Assembly (NCBI GenBank): GCA_963802275.1
Contig: CAWDIB010000001.1
Span: 1-64,000, forward strand
Direction of reading: 5' to 3'
Origin: CAZMZW01 sp963802275
Lineage (GTDB): Bacteria > Chloroflexota > Anaerolineae > Anaerolineales > Anaerolineaceae
Length of the DNA stretch: 64,000 bases
Shown here: positions 19,831 through 28,443 of the stretch, in pieces
Numbering within the stretch: the first letter of the stretch is position 1
How the letters are laid out: each line of letters opens with the position of its first letter
Notes under the pieces: model-generated
Databases searched by the model: none
What the model saw: only the letters and a program-made list of their open reading frames with translations
What the model was told of the DNA's origin: nothing
Position numbers and translations under genes: made by a program

Positions 19831-20310
19831 ATCCTGAAATAGGAAAAAAGGGGAAATGTTCCGAACTGAATAGATAGTAAACGAGGTTAGTTTTAACTAG
19901 CGCTGGTTCACAATCATATTCGATGATTTGTTCCTGATGAGAAATAGGTATTTCTATGACATTACCACTAACTTCCCGGTTGCAAGGTCGATATCCACAT
20001 CGAAAAAAAGATGGGTGGTGGTTGAAAAAAACGTATCATTCTCTTATTTTACGAAAAAGGTATCAATAATACTAACAAATGGAGCAAATAATGCTAATAT
20101 ATAGATAAGTGATCAAGGATTTTCAATCCGTTTGGGTAAAGATTTTTACAAATATCTCTGAAAGTAGGTTTTCTGTTCTTTTACATATTGCAGCCTATTG
20201 CCGATTTTATTAATTGGGCTGCAGAAGCCCTCAAGCTATTGATTCGCATAGGTGCGGCTAAGCAACTGGTTGGGCTGTTAATATACTTTAATATAAGCAG
20301 GAGAGCGAAG
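19831..20310. other. Gene-free stretch with a 3'-end fragment of fhs
   Basis: No complete gene is present. At 19954-20015 on the minus strand lies a diverged copy of the end of fhs: it encodes DVDIDLATGKLVVMS followed by TAG, aligned with DIDIDPASGKVVGLS-TAG of the intact gene ending at 23158. The remainder is AT-rich leader for the lipoprotein gene at 20311. The fragment follows dinG in the same convergent order that dinG and fhs themselves have, minus the insert. Confidence 0.75.
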
Positions 20311-21165
20311 ATGAAACAACGTGCCGTTTTTCAACGGGTTATGGTGACAATATTATTTTTCTTATTTTTTGTAGGATGCAGTACATTTTTGCCAAGAGAC
20401 ACAACTACCCTTGCGCCAGTTGATTCTAGCGAAACGTTAAAACCCACAAACAGCAATTCACTCATCCAGTCAATTACCCCCTCTCTTCGCCCAACCAGAA
20501 CAGCCACCCCTAAACCAGAATGGATCACGAACTTTGCAGAACCCATCCTGACTGCCATCGCAGATCGCCCACCTGATTGCCAGGAAGACTTTTCACAAGT
20601 TGGGCCAAATTGGTATCTTGAGAAGACGAATTGTCCGAATAATGGGTGTGTTATCTCGGAGGGGGTTTTAGCCATTGCAGCGTTCCCCGTGGATAACAAG
20701 GAAGCTTGGGCAAGTCAACCTCTTCCCTGTAACTCGGTGATTAAAACATTTGTGTTGCGGGTGGATGTAAACACAGCAAAATTACTACGCGAGAATGCGG
20801 CTAATATTGCCTACACTGATACTATGCAGGTAAAAGGAAGAAAAACCACGCTCTTTGAATATGGCTTTGAACTTAAAAACAGGCGCAGGTGGTTTAGTCT
20901 AATCGGTCCATCTGGAAATTACGGGGGTAGTTACGGTCAACTATCCCTTTCGATCCCGCCGCAAATAACTTTTACGCTCATATCGAGGGGATCAAAGTTC
21001 GCTGTCTATCTCAACGATGTCCCAGTCACATCTGGGGAATATACTGGTGGGCAAGGTCAGTCCGAGTTTGGATTACAGGCTTGGTCCGATGGAAAAAGTA
21101 TCGCTCGTGTGGAATACGACAACTTCAAGGTATGGAACTTGGACGATATTCCAAATCTACCATAA
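20311..21165 (+). CDS. LamG-like lipoprotein
   Basis: 284 residues. The leader MKQRAVFQRVMVTILFFLFF ends in a lipobox (FVGC-S), followed by a Thr/Pro/Ser linker and a beta-sandwich domain with QEDFSQVGPNWYLEK, LISRGSKFAVYLNDVPV and VEYDNFKVWN. The order (FSD..N.W, then KFAVYLND, then YDNFKV) matches the secreted proteins at 3671 and 60321, so these are likely distant paralogues with a concanavalin A-like fold. ATG 20311 is preferred over an upstream in-frame start at 20188 because AGGAGAG lies just before it and the leader then begins correctly. It is inserted between duplicated dinG/fhs end fragments. Ligand unknown. Confidence 0.75.
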   Translation: MKQRAVFQRVMVTILFFLFFVGCSTFLPRDTTTLAPVDSSETLKPTNSNSLIQSITPSLRPTRTATPKPEWITNFAEPILTAIADRPPDCQEDFSQVGPNWYLEKTNCPNNGCVISEGVLAIAAFPVDNKEAWASQPLPCNSVIKTFVLRVDVNTAKLLRENAANIAYTDTMQVKGRKTTLFEYGFELKNRRRWFSLIGPSGNYGGSYGQLSLSIPPQITFTLISRGSKFAVYLNDVPVTSGEYTGGQGQSEFGLQAWSDGKSIARVEYDNFKVWNLDDIPNLP

Positions 21166-21303
21166 GATGATTGATATGGAAGAAATAGTAATTCATGTTT
21201 AATTATGATTTATTAAATCATCTGTTCAACAAAACATGCACCGAACTTTCGGGTTTTTACGGTATTTTTCTGGTTTCGAGTTCTTACTAATACTAAGTGG
21301 AGT

Positions 21304-21463
21304 CAGCACCCAGTCCAATCGCGGCTTGGTGGCCATTCTCGACCGCCGTATCCTCACTAAAAAGTACGGGCAGATGTTCCTGCACTCCCTACCGCCCTGC
21401 ACCCGGCGCATCGCCCCGGTGGAGGAATTGCCCGGTGAAGCCAAAAAGTGGCTTGGGTTGTAA
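21304..21463 (+). repeat. Duplicated 3' end of the dinG-like gene
   Basis: The last 158 bases or so of the helicase gene recur here with roughly 15% base differences. The encoded 51 C-terminal residues (TQSNRGLVAILDRRILTKK onward to the stop) differ from the intact copy at only two positions (D to N, V to L). Most changes are therefore synonymous, which implies the fragment came from a functional dinG in a related genome. It is not a stand-alone gene. Confidence 0.9.
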
Positions 21464-21547
21464 GACGAGGAATCTTTGGATTCAGTAGACAGTGGAACCT
21501 ACTGACTTTTGATCAGTAGGTTTAGGGTTCGATTCCCTGGTGCGTCA
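21464..21547 (+). tRNA. Degenerate tRNA-Lys(UUU)-like sequence
   Basis: It has a T arm (AGGG-TTCGATT-CCCT), a 3' acceptor GTGCGTC with discriminator A, and an anticodon loop CTTTTGA (UUU) on an unusually long 9-bp stem (ACCTACTGA/TCAGTAGGT). The 5' acceptor pairs only for its outer four bases (GACG/CGTC) and the D arm is not canonical. Like the tRNA-Leu copies, the 3' part is preserved and the 5' part is damaged. It begins one base after the dinG 3' fragment. Confidence 0.4.
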
Positions 21548-22021
21548 TCCAAACTGCCGGAAGGCGGTTTATTTATTTGATGTGATATTATTGCAGGGAA
21601 ATAGTAATATGTATCACATGGCTTGGGAAACAAGGTAACGAAAAATATTATTATCGGAAGAAAATAGTGGGAGGCCAAACCCTTTCAATAAATAATATAT
21701 AGGTCATGAACCAATAGGTAAAATAGCAGCAAAAGAAGATAGAGAGGAAAAAAATCAATAAAACAGGCAACAAAAAACTTGAATGAAATGGAGAATCATA
21801 TTTTTTACGAATTGAGATGCTCGCAACGGCAAAAAGATGATTTCCGTGAAAATGCCCCCATATATGGCGGTTGCCCGTGTAAGAAACCAAAAATGTTGGA
21901 GCATAAAAATCACTGCCCCCTATGCGGGCTCTGACACTTGGTTGGGGCGGTTTCTGCTTGGCTTGGCGGTAATTTGAATGAAATTTGTTAGTCATATTGA
22001 CACCTTGAAAAGGAAAAGAGA
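21548..22021. other. Gene-free stretch with a 37-bp end repeat
   Basis: AT-rich and without a convincing gene. Bases 21940-21976 are identical to 22754-22790, the last bases of the next gene plus the sequence after its stop. A second shared motif, ATCACTGCCCCCTATG, occurs just before this repeat (about 21909-21924) and just after the other copy (about 22797-22812). The remainder may be the leftover of a deleted first copy of that gene. Confidence 0.7.
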
Positions 22022-22786
22022 ATGAACAAGTTATGGTTTTGCCTCGTTTTAGTGTTGGTTCTAACGGCTTGTGCTGTTCCAGCTCCAGTTGTGACAGCCA
22101 CTGCCATTCCGCCGACAGCAACGGTGATTCCGACAACTACTGCCATTCCGGCAACAGCAACTCCGGAGGGATTGCAGCTTGATAAAGAATTTCACGTGGA
22201 CTATCATCAGTTCCCGGTGATAACGGAAGCGGATATTACTAGCGGTGTTTGGGCTAAAGCTGACTTGGCTTTGGATAAAGAAGAAGACAAGCCGGCGTTG
22301 TATACGAAATGGGAAATGAAGGTTTTTGGTGATATTGTGGTGATGCCGATTCCGGATGCGTCTGATGAGGAATTGTCAAAAAATCCACCATTGCCTAAGA
22401 ATACTAGTTTCGCCCGGATTGAGAACTTTCGTGATTCTGGTATCGATGCGGTGGTAGTTGGTTATCAGATTCGGAATACCGATGGCAGTATAGTATCAAT
22501 GCCACTTTTCTTCCAAGCTGATTTTTGGGATTGGACGGCGCATAACGAAAGTGCTTGGCTTGAAAGCTGTTTAGATTTTAGTAAGAAAGGGGTATTCGCG
22601 CCGGTTTTTAATTATGAAATTGATGCAAAAAAAGATAAATTTGGTCAAACAATGCCGGTGAAGATGTATGAGAAAGATACACATGCATTGAGAATAAACA
22701 TGTGGCTTGATTGGGAAAAGACGGGTTCTTTGAGTGCTAAGGCGAGCAATCTCGGTTGGGGCGGTTTCTGCTTGGCTTGGCGGTAA
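22022..22786 (+). CDS. Lipoprotein of unknown function
   Basis: 254 residues. The leader MNKLWFCLVLVLVLTAC ends in a lipobox and is followed by a Thr/Pro/Ala linker (PPTATVIPTTTAIPATATP). The soluble domain, from about residue 55, contains FHVDYHQFPVITEADI and ends NLGWGGFCLAWR. I do not recognise the family. AAGGAAAAGAG precedes the ATG. Its 3' end is repeated exactly at 21940, and tRNA-Lys-like sequences lie on both sides, so it looks like a recently acquired or duplicated accessory gene. Probably anchored to the outside of the membrane. Confidence 0.7.
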   Translation: MNKLWFCLVLVLVLTACAVPAPVVTATAIPPTATVIPTTTAIPATATPEGLQLDKEFHVDYHQFPVITEADITSGVWAKADLALDKEEDKPALYTKWEMKVFGDIVVMPIPDASDEELSKNPPLPKNTSFARIENFRDSGIDAVVVGYQIRNTDGSIVSMPLFFQADFWDWTAHNESAWLESCLDFSKKGVFAPVFNYEIDAKKDKFGQTMPVKMYEKDTHALRINMWLDWEKTGSLSAKASNLGWGGFCLAWR

Positions 22787-23157
22787 TTTGTATATAAATC
22801 ACTGCCCCCTATGAGCCATGGACACTGTGGACACTTTCCCCCCTTTTTTGTGTAATGTATAGACACAATGGACGCTGTACCACGCTGTAGACAAGTTGGA
22901 AACTGACTCTTAATCAGTAGGTTTCCCTCTTAGTGATCTTCAATGATTCGCAGATGTTCGAATTCATTATCTTTCGTTTTTATTATTATTATTAAAATTA
23001 TTTTCGCTCGATGCTTTACTTGAAAATTCCTGCTTTTATACCTTCTATAAAAGCTGTCGGGTAAAGATGTGATATGGGGAATAATGAATTTCTGATTCCA
23101 TTCTAAAGTTTTGAGTTCATAAATTTCAAGCTTGATCTTATACGTGATCTGTAAAAA
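22787..23157. other. Gene-free stretch with a tRNA-Lys anticodon-arm remnant
   Basis: No gene is visible. At about 22898-22924 the sequence AACTGACTCTTAATCAGTAGG equals a canonical tRNA-Lys(CUU) anticodon arm without its other arms; part of a D-loop-like GTAGACAAGTTGG precedes it. An AT-rich hairpin-poor segment then leads to the fhs stop. Confidence 0.5.
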
Positions 23158-25074
23158 CTATGATAACCCCACCACTTTCCCGCTGGCAGGGTCAATGTCA
23201 ATATCAAAGAAACCAGGTCGTGTTGGCAGCCCGGGCATGACCGCCATCTCGCCCAGCAGGGGATAGACGAAGCCCGCCCCCGCGGAAACATTCACATCGC
23301 GGATCGGAACGCGGAAGCCCTTTGGCTCGCCCTTCAGTGCCGGGTCATGGCTCAGACTTAAATGGGTTTTTGCCATGCAGATGGGCAGTTTGCCATAGCC
23401 CAGTTTTTCATATTCAGCGATGCGCGCCTCCGCTTGCGGCGAATAATCCACCCCGTCCGCACCATAAATCTCACGAGCGATGGTCTCGATCTTTTTCTTG
23501 ATGTTCCATTCCACCGGGTAAAGGAATTGGAAATGAGATGGCTTTTCAGCCGCCTTGATGACCGCCTTTCCTAGCTCAACCGCACCTTCTCCGCCTTGTT
23601 CAAAGTGGCGGCAGATGACTGCATCATTCGCGCCGCCCTGTTCTATGGCGGCCTTGCGCACCAGCTCCAGCTCGGCCTCGCTGTCGGTATGAAAGCGGTT
23701 GACCGCCACCACCACCGGTATTCCGAATTTCTTCACAATGCCGATGTGGTGCATCAGGTTGGACAGCCCCTTTTGCAGCAATTCAAGATTCTGCTCTGTA
23801 TAGGCCTTGTCTAATGGTTTGCCGGCTGTCACGGTTGGCCCGCCGCCGTGCATCTTCAATGCACGCACAGTCGCCACAAGCACCACCGCGTTCGGGATCA
23901 ATCCCGAGGTGCGGCATTTGATGTCAAAGAACTTTTCCATGCCCATGTCCGCCCCGAACCCGGACTCGGTCACCACGTAATCGGCCAGCTTGAGCCCGAT
24001 GCGGTCAGCCAGGATGGAGCTGTTGCCGTGCGCGATGTTGGCGAACGGCCCGGCATGCACAAAGACCGGCGTGCCTTCCAGGGTCTGCATCAGGTTGGGT
24101 TTGATCGCATCGCGCATCAGCACGGTCAGCGCCCCGGCGATGCCCAGGTCTTCGGCGGTCACCGCTTCGCCCTGCCGGCTCAGCCCGATGACCATTTTGC
24201 CCAGCCGCGTGCGCATGTCGGCCAGGTCGGTGGTCAGCGCCAGGATGGCCATGATCTCACTGGCCACGGTGATGTAGAACCCGGTGCGCCGTTCCATGCC
24301 CTTCTCGGTGGGCGATTGGCCGGTGGTGATCTCGCGCAGGAAGCGGTCGTTGGTGTCTATACCGCGCTTCCAGGTGATGGTGGTCGAGTCGATGTCCAGC
24401 CGCGCCAGCCGCCGTTTTTCCTCGGCGTTCAGCAGGTTTAAATTCTTTTCATGAATGCCTAATTTTTCCAGCCGGGTTTGGGCGCTGCGCGTGAGTTTGC
24501 GGAATCCGGTTGAGTCCTGCGGGTAAAGCCGTTCGAACAGGGTTTCATCACTTTGTGTGCTCTCGTGGAATATGCGCGCGTCAATCGCGGCTGCCAGCAG
24601 GTTGTTGGCGGCAGTGATGGCGTGGATGTCGCCGGTCAGGTGCAGGTTCAGTTCCTCCATCGGGATGACCTGGCTGTAACCGCCGCCGGCTGCGCCGCCC
24701 TTGATGCCAAAGGTCGGTCCCTGGCTGGGCTGGCGGATGCAGGTGATCACCCGTTTGCCCAGGTGGGCGCCCAATGCCTGGCTCAGCCCGACCGTGGTGG
24801 TGGTCTTGCCTTCGCCCAGCGGGGTGGGGGTGATGGCGGTTACGTCAATGTATTTGCCGTCCGGCTGGTCCTTCAACCGCTGCAGGATGTCCAGGCTGAC
24901 CTTGGCTTTATACTTCCCATACAATTCCAGCTCATCCTCCAGGATGCCCAGCTCCTCAGCCACCAGGCGGATGGGTTTCAGTTCGGATGCCTGGGCAATA
25001 TCAATATCGCTTGGCACAGGCGTCTTGATTTTCAAGCGCATGGGAGTGAATTTTTTTTGTTTGGGATCGCTCAT
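23158..25074 (-). CDS. fhs: Formate-tetrahydrofolate ligase
   Basis: 638 residues from ATG 25074, chosen because AGGAAG lies 7 nt upstream; an in-frame ATG at 25101 would add 9 residues without such a site. It catalyses ATP-dependent formation of 10-formyl-tetrahydrofolate from formate, the entry to the folate branch of C1 metabolism (Wood-Ljungdahl methyl branch or purine synthesis). Diagnostic segments are TPTPLGEGKTTTTVGLSQAL (ATP site), QPSQGPTFGIKGGAAGGGYS and VTESGFGADMG. It is longer than the usual 555-560 residues because of extra sequence around residues 190-280, as in the longer bacterial/eukaryotic synthetase-type versions. Intact. A fragment of its 3' end lies at 19954. Confidence 0.96.
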   Translation of the reverse strand: MSDPKQKKFTPMRLKIKTPVPSDIDIAQASELKPIRLVAEELGILEDELELYGKYKAKVSLDILQRLKDQPDGKYIDVTAITPTPLGEGKTTTTVGLSQALGAHLGKRVITCIRQPSQGPTFGIKGGAAGGGYSQVIPMEELNLHLTGDIHAITAANNLLAAAIDARIFHESTQSDETLFERLYPQDSTGFRKLTRSAQTRLEKLGIHEKNLNLLNAEEKRRLARLDIDSTTITWKRGIDTNDRFLREITTGQSPTEKGMERRTGFYITVASEIMAILALTTDLADMRTRLGKMVIGLSRQGEAVTAEDLGIAGALTVLMRDAIKPNLMQTLEGTPVFVHAGPFANIAHGNSSILADRIGLKLADYVVTESGFGADMGMEKFFDIKCRTSGLIPNAVVLVATVRALKMHGGGPTVTAGKPLDKAYTEQNLELLQKGLSNLMHHIGIVKKFGIPVVVAVNRFHTDSEAELELVRKAAIEQGGANDAVICRHFEQGGEGAVELGKAVIKAAEKPSHFQFLYPVEWNIKKKIETIAREIYGADGVDYSPQAEARIAEYEKLGYGKLPICMAKTHLSLSHDPALKGEPKGFRVPIRDVNVSAGAGFVYPLLGEMAVMPGLPTRPGFFDIDIDPASGKVVGLS

Positions 25075-25237
25075 TCTTTTCTTCCTGTCATCTTGATTCA
25101 TCTTATTTCCCGCTGCCTGCCATCTTGTGAGGTCAGCGGAAAAGAGATTTTGCTTTCATTGTATCCAACGGGTTTCTGCCGGACAAGTATTGTCTGTAAT
25201 CAGCTGGATGGGGATGAATTGCACATCTTGCACAGTT

Positions 25238-26494
25238 TTAACTTGAAGGGTTAATCTCAGTGGCTGGTTCATCAATCCGCCGCGTTTTAAATCGGTCCCT
25301 GGCCCGTAAATTCAGCAAATAAAAGCCGGCTGCAGAGAGCAGGCAGATACCGCCGCCCAGGTACCAAACCAGGTTCGGATTGAAGTTGTCCATCACCAGC
25401 CCGGCTGCCAGGGTGGCAAACACATGTGGGATGGCCCAGCTCAATCCGTACACGGCCATGTACCTTCCGCGCATATGGCTGGGGGCAAAACGGGCAGCCA
25501 CCCCCTGCGCCACCGGTACGTGCAGCATCTCGCCGATGGTGATAACAGCCATGGCTAATAGGAACAGGGCATAGGTTGTCACAATTCCATACATGGCATA
25601 ACCGAACGCATAGCACAGTGAGGCAGCCATTAATATCAGCATGGGGTCGAATGGTTTGACTTTGCGGGTGATCCAGAATTGCATCGCCACCACCATGAAG
25701 GCGTTCAGGCTCATGATCCAGCCGAATCCCTGCGGACTGATTTGGTGCACCGTGTTCAGGTAGACCGACAGGGTGCTGTACATTTGCGTGTACACCACGA
25801 TCATCACAATGGAAACCAGTATAAAAGCCATGAACAACCGATCGCGGGCGACTTTGCGGTAGCCCTTGAAGGTCTTCAATAATCCTTCACCAGCTTGTTC
25901 CGCACCTGCCTCGGGTTTTGTTTCGGGAATGGCGAAGAACACAATCGTGGCGGTGATCAGGCTGGCGGCGGCATCGATAATAAACAGCAGTAGATAGGAA
26001 ACCCCCGCCAGGGTTCCGCCGATGGCCGGTCCGATGACGGCGGCTAGGTTGGCGGACACGCGTAGGATGCCGTAGCCTTCCGGACGCTGCTTTTCGGGCA
26101 GCAGGTCCGCCACCATGGCGCCATGGGCTGGCCCGCCCACGTCGGAAAGGAAACCGGAAAAAGCCAGCACCCAGAAAAAGGTCTTAATGTCATTGGCAAA
26201 TCCCAGCAGCAGGGCGGTTCCGGCACTGAAGATCAGTCCGAAAATAAGCATGAAACGCCGCCCGAACTTGTCCGTCATGGCCCCGCCGATCATGCTGCCC
26301 GTCAAGCCGCTCAGCGCCCAGACTGCAAGAAGCAGACCCACTTCGGTCAGCCCGACCTTGAAACGGTTGATGACATACACGGACAGGAAGGGAAAAATCA
26401 GCGCCCCGCCCAGCCGGTCGATGAACGAAGCCCCGACCAGCGTCCAGAAGGGGCGTGGGAATTCCTGGTAGGTTTTTTGGAATTTGGTGAACAA
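25238..26494 (-). CDS. MFS transporter
   Basis: About 418 residues with twelve hydrophobic segments and the MFS loop 2-3 motif (GGAMTDKFGRRFML). The sequence PFWTLVGASFIDRLGGALIFPFLSVYV resembles drug/proton antiporters of the DHA1 type. The start is taken at TTG 26494 with CGAGG 6 nt upstream; the frame is open to 26587 but that would overlap the divergent gene at 26575. Substrate cannot be predicted. It is divergently oriented to the membrane-protein/selA pair. Confidence 0.85.
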   Translation of the reverse strand: MFTKFQKTYQEFPRPFWTLVGASFIDRLGGALIFPFLSVYVINRFKVGLTEVGLLLAVWALSGLTGSMIGGAMTDKFGRRFMLIFGLIFSAGTALLLGFANDIKTFFWVLAFSGFLSDVGGPAHGAMVADLLPEKQRPEGYGILRVSANLAAVIGPAIGGTLAGVSYLLLFIIDAAASLITATIVFFAIPETKPEAGAEQAGEGLLKTFKGYRKVARDRLFMAFILVSIVMIVVYTQMYSTLSVYLNTVHQISPQGFGWIMSLNAFMVVAMQFWITRKVKPFDPMLILMAASLCYAFGYAMYGIVTTYALFLLAMAVITIGEMLHVPVAQGVAARFAPSHMRGRYMAVYGLSWAIPHVFATLAAGLVMDNFNPNLVWYLGGGICLLSAAGFYLLNLRARDRFKTRRIDEPATEINPSS

Positions 26495-26574
26495 ATCAAT
26501 CCTCGTTTCAATCCCAAACTTGAAAAGTATATCAGCATTGCCCGCTGGCTGGTACGATATAATCAAGCCATCCG

Positions 26575-26982
26575 ATGCGAAACTCAAATGTCCCTTCGTT
26601 TTCCAGGATCTTTATCGCTGCTCTCATCCTCTTCATTGGCGGTGGGGCAGGCCTGGTGGCAATCATCTTCTTCACCGAACCTCTTCTGGCACCGCGCTGG
26701 CTGGCTTATTTCTTTCTTACCCTGCTGGCGTCGGGGTTGATGCTCCCGGTCGTACAGGTCTTTCAGCGGCGGATTGCCAGGGCGCCCGTGGCGGAAACAG
26801 TGCTCGTGCGTGAAGCGCTTTTTTTCGCCATCTTTGTTGACCTGCTGGTTTGGCTGCAGCTTGGCAGGGTGTTGAATGGACTACTAGCAATCTTGATGGC
26901 TGGTGGTTTCATCGTTTTGGAATTGCTGCTGCGCATGGCTGAGACTGCCCTGTTCAAACCGGATGCAGATGCGGATGAATGA
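26575..26982 (+). CDS. Small membrane protein upstream of selA
   Basis: 135 residues, about four membrane helices in two pairs (residues 10-32, 40-57, 78-95, 102-122), and an acidic tail (KPDADADE). I do not recognise the family. Its end overlaps the selA start by 8 bases, so the two are probably translated together. The context does not define a role. Confidence 0.6.
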   Translation: MRNSNVPSFSRIFIAALILFIGGGAGLVAIIFFTEPLLAPRWLAYFFLTLLASGLMLPVVQVFQRRIARAPVAETVLVREALFFAIFVDLLVWLQLGRVLNGLLAILMAGGFIVLELLLRMAETALFKPDADADE

Positions 26983-28312
26983 ATTATCCCGCCTCCCATC
27001 GGTGGAAAAATTTCTGCAGGAAGCAGCCCTGCAACCCATCATCGCTCAGGTGGGCCGGCAGCTGGTCACGGAAACGATCCGCGAAGTCCTTGCCGGTTAT
27101 CGAAGCAATAAGAAAATTCCCAAATCCCTCTCGGAAATTATTGGTGATGTTCAGCAAATCGTTGAACGCATGCTGAAGCCCAGCATCATTCCCGTCATCA
27201 ATGCCACCGGAGTGATCCTTCACACCAATCTTGGCCGTGCACCGCTCAGTGCAGCCGCGGTAGCAGCCATGCGGGATGTTTCCACTGCATACAGCACCCT
27301 GGAATATGATCTGGAAAAAGGCGAACGCGGTAAACGTTCGGTGCATGCCGAAGCCTTGCTGACCCGCTTCACCGGTGCGCAGGCTGCTTTGGTGGTCAAC
27401 AACAATGCTGCCGCGGTCATGCTGGTTTTGACCGCCCTGGCCAGGCGCAAACGGGTCATCATTTCGCGCACCCAGCTGGTGGAGATCGGTGGTGGTTTCC
27501 GTGTACCGGAGGTGATGGAACAATCCGGGGCTAAACTGGTCAGCATTGGTACCACCAACCGCGTGCACTTGCGCGACTACCAGGACGCTCTCAACCAGCC
27601 GGCGGGTTTGGTCATGTGCACCCATCAATCGAATTTCCGCATCATCGGCTTTACCAGCGAGCCATCCTTGAAGGAAGTGGCGGATGTGGCTCATCAGGCG
27701 GGTGTCGCCCTGGTGCATGACCTCGGCTCGGGGGCACTGCTGGATACCGCCCGTTATGGCCTGGCGCACGAACCGACCGTTCAGGAATCCCTGGCTGCCG
27801 GTGCAGACATAGTCTGCTTTTCTGGTGACAAGCTGCTGGGTGGTCCGCAAGCCGGTATCATCCTTGGGCTGCAGGAGCTGCTTGAACGTATCAAACGCCA
27901 TCCGCTGGCACGCGCTTTACGGGCGGATAAACTTTGCCTGGCGGGGTTATCCGCCACCTTGTTGCATTATCTGAAAAATGAAGCTGAAAAGGAAATCCCT
28001 GTCTGGCAGATGCTCTCTGCTCCTGTGGAATCGTTGAAAGAGCGTGCGGAATCCTGGCAGAGGCAGCTTGGTTTTGGTGAGGTGATCCCCGGTATTTCCA
28101 TGATCGGCGGTGGCAGCCTACCCGGTGAAAGCCAACCCACCTTTTTATTTTCACTTCCTATTGCACACCCGAATGAATTTCTCGCCAGGCTCCGCTCCCT
28201 GTCGATGCCGATCATTGCCCGTATTGAAAATGACCGTGTTATCTTTGACCCGCGTACGGTTCAGTCTTTCCAGGAATCCGCCTTCATTGAGGAAGTGAAA
28301 TCAGTCTCCTGA
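26975..28312 (+). CDS. selA: SelA, L-seryl-tRNA(Sec) selenium transferase
   Basis: 445 residues. A PLP enzyme that turns Ser-tRNA(Sec) into Sec-tRNA(Sec) using selenophosphate. It shows INATGVILHTNLGRAPLS near residue 75 and the PLP-lysine motif FSGDKLLGGPQAG with lysine at about residue 286. Length is normal for bacterial SelA. ATG 26975 (MNELSRLPSVEKFL) is preferred over ATG 26963 because it aligns with the family N-terminus. selB, selD and tRNA-Sec are not in the window, and no UGA-containing selenoprotein gene was found here, although the gene implies the genome uses selenocysteine. Confidence 0.95.
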   Translation: MNELSRLPSVEKFLQEAALQPIIAQVGRQLVTETIREVLAGYRSNKKIPKSLSEIIGDVQQIVERMLKPSIIPVINATGVILHTNLGRAPLSAAAVAAMRDVSTAYSTLEYDLEKGERGKRSVHAEALLTRFTGAQAALVVNNNAAAVMLVLTALARRKRVIISRTQLVEIGGGFRVPEVMEQSGAKLVSIGTTNRVHLRDYQDALNQPAGLVMCTHQSNFRIIGFTSEPSLKEVADVAHQAGVALVHDLGSGALLDTARYGLAHEPTVQESLAAGADIVCFSGDKLLGGPQAGIILGLQELLERIKRHPLARALRADKLCLAGLSATLLHYLKNEAEKEIPVWQMLSAPVESLKERAESWQRQLGFGEVIPGISMIGGGSLPGESQPTFLFSLPIAHPNEFLARLRSLSMPIIARIENDRVIFDPRTVQSFQESAFIEEVKSVS

Positions 28313-28443
28313 TGGTTCAATTTGAGCCCTTTTCGACGTTTCACTGAAAAATTGTCTCGAACTTAAATCAACAAATGTTTATGGTTTGTTCGTAAATTGC
28401 TGCGTTAAAATTCATACAAAGATTTTTTCTAGAAGAGTATTAA

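Noticed and set aside
21651..22136. 161-codon minus-strand frame
   Set aside because: It overlaps the start of the clearly real lipoprotein gene at 22022, lacks a ribosome site and includes a repeat whose translation also appears at 22645-22866.
24553..25254. Long open frame antisense to fhs
   Set aside because: It follows the codon bias of fhs and has no independent domain signal.
26975..28312. Selenoprotein gene with in-frame UGA near selA
   Set aside because: I looked for genes interrupted by TGA with continuing homology; interruptions found were frameshifts or TAG.
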